Shown: positions 24,255 to 35,325 of the stretch, one piece after another
Position numbering within the stretch: position 1 is the first letter of the stretch
Layout of the letters: each line of letters opens with the position of its first letter
Assembly: GCA_963682055.1 (NCBI GenBank)
Contig: OY821745.1
Location: 12,345,501 to 12,409,500 of the forward strand
DNA from: Primula veris
Lineage: Eukaryota; Streptophyta; Magnoliopsida; Ericales; Primulaceae
DNA: 64,000 nucleotides
Direction of reading: 5' to 3'
The notes under the pieces: generated by a model
Databases searched by the model: none
What the model saw: the letters and a program-made list of their open reading frames with translations, nothing else
Told to the model about the DNA's origin: nothing
Program-made: the position numbers and the translations under genes

Positions 24255-25525
24255 TCGGGTTTCTCGAAACCCGACCCGTACATAACCCGATTCGACCCAT
24301 TTATATCCGACCCGATCCGACCCGTTTGATCAGGTATTTTTTTGATAAGTCAAATAAGTGCAAACCATTATTAAGCATCTAACAATAACCATTTAATTAA
24401 ATTAGAAAAGCCTAAAAATCTTATTTTTTTCAAATTTTTCATATTTATAAAAATTTATAATAATCTAAATTATTCTTTACAACAATACCCAAAAAAATAA
24501 AAGGAAAAAAACTGACAAAAAAAAAGAAAATAATAAGCTAAAATAAAATAAGGATATATATATATTTATTTATATATATAGAGAGAGAAAGCTAGTATAC
24601 AAGACTAATTAATTTGGTGAATGACTCTCTTTTAATATTTTATCGTTGATAATTAGATTTCTATTATCTTTTCATCACTAGGCACATATGCTTTATACAG
24701 TGTATCGATATGTGTATCTATGTATGTATATGTGTATCTATGTATGTATCTGCGTATATGTTAGAGAGAGAGGATGTGTCGTGTGTGTTGGGTTGTGTTT
24801 TATTACGGGGTAATTCTCTCTAAGCAACTCATAACAACTTATATTACTTCTAGATATCTTGATAAGTTCACATTTATGTAACACTTTTTAATTATTTAGT
24901 TTATTTACTAAATTGTCATACAAATCAAAATATAATATATATATATATATATATATATCATCTTTCTACAAACCCAAAAAAATAGTTTTTTATTTTTTTT
25001 GTAATTTTTTTAAAATTTTGTGATTTTTTTATTTTTTTTTTCATTTTTTTTCATTTTTTGTGATTTTTGTGATTTTTTTTATAATTTTATGTGATTTTTT
25101 TCATTTTTTATAATATTTTGTAATTTTTGTGATTTTTTTATTATTTTATTATTTTTTTTGTAATTTTTTTAAAATTTTGTGATTATTTGTGATTTTTTCA
25201 TTTTTTATAATTTTTTTGTGATTTTTTTATTTCTTTGTGATTTTTTTAATGTATTTTTTATTTTTTGTGATTTTTTGCATTTTATATAATTTTATGTGTT
25301 TTTTTTTTCATTTTTTATGAAATATGTGTATGACGTTTTAGTAAATAAAATAAATAATTAAAAAACGGTACCTATAGAGAATACGAACTTATTTCTAACT
25401 TGCATAAAGTTGCACAAAAGTGCAAAGTAACCCAATCCAACCCGACCCAAATAATTTTGCACTTTTATCCAACCCGTATCGAATCGGGTCGGATCGGACC
25501 AAAATCCGAAATTCTACCATCACCA
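24238..25525. mobile_element. non-autonomous hAT-type element, 1288 bp
   Basis: The octamer cctatagc flanks the element at 24230-24237 and 25526-25533. The left terminus TAGGGAGGGCAATT and the reverse-complemented right terminus TGGTGATGGTAGAATT form an imperfect inverted repeat. They are followed by cccgacccg-type blocks, a common signature of plant hAT relatives. Inside are T-rich gtgat arrays. Bases 24810-24930 are partly inverted relative to 25330-25410, and a related segment lies at 9716-9830. No transposase is encoded. Confidence 0.75.
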
Positions 25526-25884
25526 CCTATAGCAATGTTATCTCTAGCCGTCCAACTAGCCAGTCTCTAGTAGGAATTTGGGTTGCTATTCCAACCTCAA
25601 TATCCCTTTGCTATTTGCAGGGGTTTTCTTGGTCTATAGTCAAAATGCTTATCCGTTTGTTGTTTTGCTTAAAATTTAGTACTGTAATTTTTATTTAGTT
25701 TCCTTTTGTTGGCCCTTGAAAACTTTTGCCTTCTAGATGCTATTGTTGTTTCTTTATTGAAGAGGAAATGGGCAAGTGAAAAAAGTAAAGAATTGGGGAT
25801 TGGGTGAGAGCATAACTAAGTTGAACTGACAAGATATGCTGTTTGTGGTGTAGAATCAATGGTTGCAAAGGGTTGCAATCACAA

Positions 25885-26385
25885 GGTTAGGGATGCAAAT
25901 GAGTCGAGTCGAGCTTTGTTGTGCTCAAGCAAGTAAACGAGCCCTAAAATCTTGCTTAAACTCGGCTCGTTTACAGACGAGTTGTTATTTTCTCAACACG
26001 TTTTTTAACAAATTTAATATCGTTTTGCATAAAAAATCTTTTTTACTTAGCTAAAATAAGTGTTAATATAAACAATAATAAATTTAATTATTGTGATTTT
26101 AGTTTTAATTAGATTTAGTTTAAAAAATAAATTTATTACTTAAATTGAAGAGTATTTATTGATCATCAATATTATATTAAATAAAGTTTACACATATATA
26201 AGCAGGAATATATATGAAAAAAAATATTAAAAATAATAAACGAGCTTTCAAACGAGCCGAACAAGTTCACGAGCCTTATTATTGTGTTCATGCTCGGGTC
26301 GTTAGTAAATGAACGAACACGAGCCGAGTACTTAACGAGCCGAACACGAACATATTTGTGAACGGCTCGGTTCATTAGCGGCGCT
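25885..26385. mobile_element. hAT-like MITE with gagccgag-rich ends
   Basis: The octamer aatcacaa flanks it at 25877-25884 and 26386-26393. Both ends are built from gagtcgag or gagccga repeats in opposite orientation, as in many plant hAT MITEs. It is 501 bp with no coding capacity. The inverted repeat is imperfect, so the exact tips are less sure than the duplication. Confidence 0.6.
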
Positions 26386-26947
26386 AATCACAACCCCCCA
26401 TAAATTACCAGATTTTTGTCTTTCTGTGTAAAATGGGGAATTTCAAATAGATACAGTTTTGCCAACTTATTTAGCGAAAACACGAACCCTCAATCTTTTT
26501 TTCCTAAGCTTAGGTCGATTTTGTCAAATTCAATCAAGATACTTCAATATATTTTCAGTACCACTAAATCATTTTGACAGTTCTTGATCAATTTGACAAC
26601 TACGATATATACATACATAAGTAATATACAGATGTCCATGTCAATATACATACATGCATACACACACATTGAAAATAAGCCTAAAAGCTTTTAATTTCAA
26701 TCTAAACAACAAATATACTGTCAAATTAACCCCGAAATACTGTCAGATTTAATACGCTTTCCGGCAACGCAAGTAACCTGAGCGCTGGTGATGGAGGATG
26801 GGTCGGCAGTGGTGGTGACAGTGGGTGGATCGCCACTGTCGGGTCCTCTCTGAGCAGAGAGGAAGGACGGAGGGGATAAAGAAAGAGAGAATACGTCAAT
26901 TTGATCGCACAGAGGAGATAGAGTATTTATCTAATTGAAATTAGGGG

Positions 26948-28000
26948 CAATTAACAAAAACATACCATACCCCTATTATATTAACAAAAACATACCCTCA
27001 AAAGTTAAATTATCAAAAACATAGCTATGTATACTTATTATTACTCTAATTCTAATCAGATCATAATTTAACATATCTTCCTAATCTAACCTCTCTCTCT
27101 AACCGCAACTCTCTCTATCTAATCGCACCTCTTTCTAACACACGATAATCGCACATATTTCTAACACATGCTAATCATCCATCTCTCTCTAAAGATGACT
27201 AAAAACTCACAAAATATTTATATGCTAATTATAAAACGTCATACTCTAATTTTAAAATGTCATACCCTAAATGTTCTGAATCACAATCAAATATCTTAAA
27301 AAGAGTTCATACCCTAATTTCAAAACTTCATACCCTAATTTCAAAACTTCATACCCTAATTTTAAAACTTCATACCCTAATTTCAAAACTTCATACCCTA
27401 ATTTTAAAACTTCATACCCTAATTTCAAAATTTCATACCCTATTTTCAAAAGTTCATACCCAATTTCAAAACTTTATAACCTAATTTTAAAAACTTCATA
27501 CCCTACATATGAATTTCTCTCAATATTGTACATATGGATTCTCCTTCTTCAACTTGAAACCCACAAGCTTTACAATAGTCTCAAATCTCAATAAATAGAA
27601 AACAATCTCACCAATTTTATATATTTTTCATATATTACGGGGTATCAACCAGTGTAATATTTGTGTATTACGTATGTATATATTTGTATTTATATGTATA
27701 TGGATGTTTATATAATGTAGACGGTGTTTGGTAGTTAGTGACGGGTTTTCGTGGTGAAGGAGGGGAGAGAGATATAGTGAGATATGAAAGAAAGATACAG
27801 AGAATAATGAAGGAGAGATAGATACAGAGAATAATTGATAAGAGAGAAGAATGGAGAAAAGAGAAAGTAAGATGAGAGAGAGAAAGAAGAGAATAAACAA
27901 AATTAAATTTGTTTGGTATGTTTTTGATAATGAAAAGTTTTTGAGTATGTTTTTGTTAATTTAATTTAAAAAATAGTATATTTTGTTAATTTATCTTTCA
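26948..28000. mobile_element. candidate foldback/DNA element with aacaaaaacatac ends
   Basis: Bases 26948-27030 (ttaacaaaaacatacc, atcaaaaacatag) reappear inverted at about 27910-28000 with imperfect similarity over about 80 bp. The interior holds CT-rich repeats, the 21-bp array and a GA-rich tract. No target duplication was found. Confidence 0.4.
27306..27507. repeat. 21-bp minisatellite (about 9-10 units)
   Basis: Unit ttcataccctaatttcaaaac repeats at 21-bp spacing from 27306, with T-for-C variants and one 22-bp unit. As with the 8.6-kb array, the 21-bp period keeps a frame open on each strand without real coding evidence. Related ttcataccct units recur loosely at 41860-41970. Confidence 0.85.
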
Positions 28001-28178
28001 AATTAAGAATGGGAAAGTTTAGTTATGCTAAATAAGTCCCATAAGTTGTATATACTGACTTCCTTTATCTAGTATAATTTAATTTTCTAGAAATGTATTT
28101 TAGCATCCCCTCCAAAGAAAAAATATTTTGTTTCTTTGCAACTGTAGCCTTTAGGTGCTTTCTGTCGATGATTATTTA

Positions 28179-28414
28179 ATTCTTCCTCCGTTCATATTTA
28201 ATTGTCAATTATGAAATTACGTATAATTTTGACCGGTCAAGAACTTTTATCAAAATTGTTGGAATAGAATTTTTTAAAAGTTGATAATATAGTTCAAATG
28301 TTAAATTTTATGATTAGATTTTAAAAAATTCATTTCGACAATTTTAATACAAATTTTAAGTCGGTTAAAATTGCACGTAGTTTTATAGTGGCTAAGTAAA
28401 TGAGGAAGGAGATG
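28179..28414 (+). mobile_element. Stowaway-like MITE, copy B
   Basis: It starts attcttcctccgttcatatt next to TA and ends aaggagatg next to TA (28415-28416). It matches copy A (18343-18554) in opposite orientation over most of its length, for example gttgataatatagttcaaat in both. Confidence 0.65.
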
Positions 28415-28589
28415 TAATATAACAACTTATCTTTATGTATTGGTATCATACTGTAGAAAGAGGCTTTGCGGATGTGATGATCATGTGAAGAGTGGTTTGC
28501 CATGGTATGTGAGACACGTAAGGAAGGTGCTTGAAGATATAAAAAGCTGGAACAGTCATTGTCAAAAATATTGAGGGGCATAATGTTAA

Positions 28590-31500
28590 TTTACAATAAG
28601 GCGGTCCCAAGGTATGGAATGATTCTTTACATGATTTCTTGGTCTTTTCCTTTTTGCATACTGGATTTTGATTTTAAACATCTGTTCTTTGATAGTTGGT
28701 AAAAATTAAAGAAACAGACTCGTGTCTTCTTTGTGCAGCCATTTGAATGAATAGGATTTACTTTGAAATGATGGTGTTATGTATATGACTTTATTAAGTT
28801 CTTTTAGTATAACTATCATTATAAATAGTATAATTATGGACCTTCGTGGAAAGTTCAAATTTCCTTTTGTTGAATATGGTCTAAAGACCCTTTGGGAAGT
28901 TTGAATGCTATGTTTTATGGCCAGTGTTGTGGGGTATGCTAATTTCGTCCCAACTTGTTTATTGACCTAACATAAACACCTCTAATATTGTCATGGAAAT
29001 ATTATGATAAATGAAAAGATATATAATGATTACTATGATTTGCTGGATAGTGATTTATTCACTATTTCCCTGTGTAGGGTAAGTGACTAACTGTACGGTA
29101 TAACAAGAGGATACTGTTAAGGAAAAATAGCAATTGGGGTGGGACTTGTCGTTGTCAGAATTTAGAGTTTATTATTGTGTATATTATGTTTATCGATATT
29201 TTTTTCTTTTAAAGCAGAGCTGAGACTGAAGCTTTAATTCATTGAATTAGTCATTGTAGTCCTATAGTAGCACCATTCTGAGAATTATATGGCCACAAGT
29301 TTTTTGGCTTAAGGCTTGTCTGTTGTAGTAACTTGTAACCTTATCAACAGTGACTAAGCTTTGCAATGGAGCTCTGAGGATGATATATAGAAAGCTTTTA
29401 TTTGACTTCAACTGAAAAATAGAGGATCTTTGCTAGGCTTATATGTCAATGACTCTATTCTTTATCCTAATTGATTATAAATTTAGATGAGCAAATTTCC
29501 TTGCTGTAGAGTTATGTGAAGGAACAGTTAAGACTACACATTCTAACAGACTCGCCGATTGAATAACTCCGTTCCAAACACGAGGTTACATTGTGTTGCA
29601 GAGGAGTCACTTTCTTTAGTGTGCTTGATCATACTTATATGTAATATGTGTATCATATCAATCCTTGGGCCACAATACTTGTCTATTTTCAAATCACATC
29701 TTCTCGTTTTAAGTTTATGTAAATCCTCATTTTGGCTAGCCCGTTTGAATAGTAGATATTCATATGAAAAACTATCCCTATAACAAATATTTTTTTGCTT
29801 GCTTTTGGAATATACCATGTGGAAAAAGTTAAGTCCATGTTTTGACCAAAGATCTTTGTGGGGGTTTAGAACCTAGATTCTCTTGGATTTCTTGTGGGGT
29901 GTCTTGTGTTTGTCTCCAAGTTTGTATAGCTCAAGGATGGGTTACGTCAATTCACACATGAAAAATCCATTTTTTAATATGAATATTAGCTCAGAATAGT
30001 GATAGTTCGTGCTTGCAAGCCAAAAAATCTGTATTTTAACAAAACATAATTATTAAAAAATGACAATTTTGCTTACGGCCTTGCGGGTATAATAAGAGGC
30101 CAATACCTTTGTTTTTTGGTACTGTTGTCAGCTAGTTATTGTAAGTTTGTAACTTGCTTAGAGGTCTAATGTGGGTACCGTGAACTTGTGACTGTTGTTA
30201 CGACATTGCGTTGGGAGTTCTCAATTCCAATGAGCAGTTTTGAGCATATTTTTTGTGTTTTGTTGTATGAATTAAGTATGAGTATTTATATTGTGATTGG
30301 ATAAGCTTATGCTAAAGGCTTTACGACTATAGAATTCACTAATCAATGGGAACTGGGCAGCTGTGGTTTTGTTAGGCTAATTTAGAATTTTTTTATTATT
30401 TGCTTGTCCATTTCACAAAAAGCTATCTAATTTATGAGCAGAAACTGATTTTTGAGTTATTCTCTCATGGTTAAGGATAAAAAAAATGTTAAAAGACTTA
30501 ACGGATTGGGTGAGAGTAAATGAAGGTTTGATAGACATGGTATGCTGTTGTAGTGATATGATATGTTTACTTGTTTGTGAAGAATGATGATATGCAGGCT
30601 GCAGCCACATTATTATATTATATTATAAAGTTGATTTGCATTTTGATTTGAGTCTTATTTGCAAAGCGGTCAAGTATGTTGAAGTATTGGCTTTTGTAAC
30701 CAGGATTTTGTTTGAAGCTCTTGAAGTTGGTAATCAAATTGGATTTCTGCTCCTCTCCTCTTTGCATACTGAAATTGATTTTATTGTACTAAGTTGGTAA
30801 GAGGAAATGTATCTGGTGACTCTTAGTCTGTCTTGTTCCTGCAGCCATTAAATGAGGAATTTTTATGCTTCCGACCTTGTTATTTTCCTTCAGCTTACAT
30901 ATGCTGGTTATAACATTATGGACCATTGTTGACTATCGTGGAGTTAAAACTTTCGTGATGTTGAATATGGTATATATTCTAAGTTCCCTTTGTTTGAATA
31001 ATAAAATGCATTGCCTTCTTTGTGGGGTCTGTTAATTTCATCTCAACTTGCTTATTCACCTACCTTAGCCGCCTCTAATTTTCTTGTGATTTTGATTGTG
31101 ATACTGATCAAAATCGCATGCTAACATAACCGAAATTTGTTGTGATCCCTATCATTTGTTGGATAGTGATTTTTTCGAGAAAAAAAATACCATGTTGTTG
31201 GCTTGAGACGGGCATGTCAGCTATGAGGCGAACTCTTTCTTATTTTAAAAGGTCATGCATAAGATTTAAGGGGATTTTTTTATTGCTTAAGTTTGTATGT
31301 ACAATAGAACTATATTCTTTACAAACAGAGTTTTTTTGTTTCAAAAGCTCGTATGTTTCCAGTTGCTGTGTTATGTGAACTACACAAGGAAATAAGGAAT
31401 GTGCTGGATATGATATAGTATACAGAACTCTTGTATAGACATCGTCAATTAAATTTCTTATTTGTGCCTGGATATGAATATTATGGTGAATAACTTGAAA

Positions 31501-32480
31501 GTGATTATTAAAATGAGCTACATTTCCTTTTCTGTGTTCTTTGTTAATCATGAACTTAGATGAGCAGATTATCTTGTTGTAATTATGTGAACGTATATGG
31601 TTAGAACAGAGTATTTTAACACACTTGCCAACTGTATTGTGTAGTTTCGGGAGTAATGTAACTTTACACCATCTACTGAGTTAATATCCTCTTAACTAGT
31701 ATGACCTGTGTACTATTCTAACTAAATTTCAGTCTTACGTGTTTTAGCACCATCTTTAAATCTTTCGACAGAGAGATTAAATTTCAGTTTTAATTTGTTG
31801 GTGGTTGTTGAGTAAAAAGATTGTCAGAACATAATGATCACTGCTAGGTCTTTGAGAACAAAGAGAAAAATGATTCCTTAGTATATAACTTTGCGTTATT
31901 GGAATCATAAAAAGTAATGCATGAACTTATGCGGGCTTAAATTTATCAGATAACTCGTCGTGTCCAAGAAAGAGTTATTTAAAACTCTCTAGTAACTCTT
32001 TTGTCTTAATTGTATGTTTTAAGAATTATTTTTTGCCCGCGCATTTGGGAGGTTGATACTTGTTGTTAAAGATAAGAGTGATCGACTTGTGATGCTAAAT
32101 TTCCATTGAGTTTTTGGTTGTTTTGAATCTCTGGAAAATAAGAATTAACGATGACTAGAGATCTTTGGTGGGTAAGGATTGTCTAGGTTTTTTTGTAGGG
32201 TGTTGCGTTGTTTTATTCTTTTTGGAATATCCTCTGCAGAAGTTACAAACTACATGATTTCACTAAAGATCCTAAGAAGGGGCTAACATACTAGATTTTC
32301 TTGATTTTCTTGTGGGGTATATTGTGTTTGTCTCCAACTTGTATATCACAAGGTTGGTTTATTTCAATTCTAAGATGAGAAGTCTAGTTTAGAAATTAGA
32401 GCTAAATATGAACACTAGCACAATGTATGTAGTGAATAGTGTGATGGGTTGTGCTTTGTATACTAACCGGAAAACTATAA
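28590..32480 (+). repeat. two decayed direct copies of a non-coding segment (R1, R2)
   Basis: R1 spans about 28590-30400 and R2 about 30400-32480. They share an ordered series of anchors: tgttgaatatgg (28871, 30960), gatttgctggatagtg (about 29038) with catttgttggatagtg (about 31153), gagca(a/g)att near 29490 and 31560, cttttggaatat near 29800 and 32220, and aaagatc(t/c)t near 29848 and 32267. A third copy is spread over 39350-59760. The fragment at 25720-25860 (gattgggtgagagcataac) matches about 30500 and is a displaced part. No conserved open frame links the copies, so I call them non-coding. Confidence 0.6.
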
Positions 32481-34041
32481 TCACAAAAAGTTTAAGTAGC
32501 TGCTAACTGTGAATTTCAATCATTTTGTCAGTTAAGTTAATTTTCTCCGAAATTGCACTGTGGCCTAACTTAGGTATATATCATCTACTTTTGACTCTGC
32601 TTTTGACATTGAGTTGGAAAATCGAAACTCTCGGTTTCAATAAGCAGAATTTGGCGCACTTTGTTGGACAGATTATATGTTATTTTATGGTGATTGGAAT
32701 TATGACGCTAAATTCTCACTGAATAATAGCAATTGGACGCTAAAAATTCACTGAATAATAGCAATTATACACTAAAATCTCAATGAATAATAGCATTTAC
32801 GAGCAATTAGACAAAAAAAAAAAGGCGGGTATTCTGGTTTTTGGTTTGAAGAAAAAATAAATCTCACATATATTTGTTTCTCTCGTATCAAATTTAATAT
32901 CATTCTATTATAATAAGTCAATCCAAGTCAAATAAGTCTGTTCAATTTAGTCAATTTTTTTTAAAAAAATACTCATACACCTTTATATTAATTACAATAA
33001 TACTATACTCCCTTAAAATATAAAAAGTAAAAACTAATAAAACTATATATTTATCCCTCTTTAACAAACAATTTTTTTTAAATTTTAAACTATATATTTT
33101 TTTTATTATCTACATATTTAATTTTATCATAACTATACATATTTTTTACATTTTTATTGCGTTATGCGCCGCATACGGAATACGTGGGACACGATTACTA
33201 GTTTTTATTTAGGAGGGGAAGTGAGGTTTAAACTTTTCTCTTTAGGAGGAGAAGTGAGGTTTAAACTTTTCTCTTCTAAATAAAGAAGTGAAAGATTTGC
33301 TGAGTGAGTGAGAACAAAACTTAGTTCTTGTAAGAAAAATAGATATTTATGTTGTGGAGAACCACATTTCCAGATATGCTGCTACATGTTCTTTCTCTCG
33401 ACGTGTAAGTGCAGGGCCTGCCTGGATATATCATGTATTGTCGTACTATCACTGTAAAATAATGTTTGATTTAGTTAGAGTCAAAAGTTATCACAAGCTT
33501 GTCACTAATTTAAAAAGTTATCACAAATCTGTCGCAAATTGACTAAATTGTCACAAAGCCGTCACAAAAACTGTCGCTAATAAGTTCGTAACAAAAAATA
33601 CCGTCACCAATCCCATCGCTATTTGAATATTTTTTTTTTTTTCTAGTATATGCCATTTTATGTAATGATATGAACGGATCAGTAATTATGTTCCTTTGAT
33701 TTTCATAACTTTTTTATTATCATACTATTTATTATTCTTATAATATTTATATTATGGATCCATGTGCACCATTTAAATTTGAGGGGTGCTATAGGCACAG
33801 GGTAAAAAAACAGACTAACAGATTGCTTGCATTCTTAAGCAAATCCAACACAATCATGAGGAAAACTATGAATCCCAATATAGGGTTAGATTAACTAACT
33901 TGATCCGAGTTCAGTTAAATAAAGCAAAAACAGTCAAAACCAAATTTATCAGACTTTATAACAGTGTACAACAAGAAAAATTTTACCATCACTAAAGCTT
34001 CAACCACTCTAGAAGTTCACAAGCAAAATTCCATACCAATG
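32481..34041. other. intergenic DNA with short direct repeats
   Basis: Three loose 34-36 bp repeats (tcactgaataatagcaatt) lie at 32701-32806. A 33-bp direct duplication (aggaggggaagtgaggttta and following) is at 33211-33276. A CACTA-like relic is listed separately. No gene was found. Confidence 0.6.
33462..33652 (-). mobile_element. CACTA-like element end (relic)
   Basis: It is similar throughout to 19262-19442, with the same order of tcacaaatctgtc, aattgactaaattgtcacaa, agccgtcacaaaaa and gtcgctaataag. The T-run at the outer end is followed by ctagta, so the terminal CACTA is altered in this copy. Confidence 0.4.
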
Positions 34042-34050
34042 ATCAAATAA

Positions 34051-35298
34051 GAGGTTGAATTTTTATACTACACTTTTTCTGAAAAAACGCACAAACCGTA
34101 AAAAAAATCTACGGTCTACAGTGTTTTAATGCAAACCGTAAAAAAAATCTACGGTTTGCAAAAATACATGCAAACCGTAAAAAAAATCTACGGTTTGCAT
34201 GTATTTTTGCAAACCGTATATTTTTTTTACGGTTTGCATGCAATTTTTTTTTTTTTTTTTTGTAAAATAGTAAAAAATATATAAAATATGCAAATCCATA
34301 ATTCACTTAGGTATATATAATTGTTTGTTGTTTGTTTATATTAATTATAGAAATTATAATAATTGTTGATATTTGTCCCATTTTTGCATTATTTATTTTT
34401 TTGAAAATTTAAAATTTGAGTGAAAATAAGCAAATGAGCACGGAAGGAGATAAAAAATAGGGGTAGAAGATTTGTACCGCCACCCATACTGAAATATTGA
34501 AAACAAAATGAAAAAGTATAATGACTTAAAAAAAAATCATTAGAAAAATATAAAGCCAAATCCAAGAAAGTACTAGGAACCGAACATATAATATGCCTTC
34601 TAGATATCTATCGTTTTTCCACGTACACATAGTTTTCAATTTTATCCACTTTCAAACCCGAACGATATATTTTGTTGACATAAACTTTTAGAGAGACTCA
34701 ATATGAATTATCAGATCTTGTATATTAGAGTAAATAAATAATGCATATATTAAGTCTTTATGAAAATTTATATCAAAAATTATTTAATTACATCATCGAT
34801 CATGACAAAAAAATATTACAAATCTTAATACAATATTACTAGTCCATATCAATCTTAATACATCATCGATCATGACAAAAAAATATTTCTGTTATGCAGT
34901 AAGGTAATATTTTTTTCTTCCTTAAGATAAATTTCTTGATAAAAAAAGAGAGGATATATATAATGGTCTGTTGTATTTATTTATATTTGAATGAATAGAA
35001 GAGCATACTACAAATCAGTGGCTTATTTTTGTTGTTTATCATTTAATAATTGTTGATATTTGTCCCATTTAATAAAAAAATTAGGGTTTTTATTCAAATT
35101 TGGTTATTTAGATATTTAGTTATCATTATTTGGTTATTATTAATTGGTTATCATTGAGTTATCATTATTTAATTATCATTAATTGGTTATCATTGAGTTA
35201 TCATTGTTTGGTTATCATTAATTGGTTATCATTGTTTAATTAGATAATTAAAATAATTGTTTGGTTATCATTAAATGTGTATGTTTCTTATGTTGTTT
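34051..35298 (+). repeat. left terminal inverted repeat of MULE-1
   Basis: The outer 200 bp contain several palindromes of the form gcaaaccgta, spacer, tacggtttgc, possible transposase-binding sites. The inner part holds a simple array of ggttatcattaattgg units. It is mirrored at 38011-39260. Its short open frame is mirrored too and is not a gene. Confidence 0.9.
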
Positions 35299-35325
35299 TT
35301 ATTGTTAAAAATAAAAATAGTTAGG

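Noticed and set aside
27306..27507. Interstitial telomere repeat, because ccctaa recurs
   Set aside because: The ccctaa motif occurs once per 21-bp unit, not as contiguous 7-bp telomere repeats.
34109..34306. Minus-strand open frame of 65 codons, with an identical plus-strand one at 39005-39202
   Set aside because: Both lie in the MULE-1 terminal repeats and translate poly(A) and palindrome sequence; they mirror each other because the repeats do.
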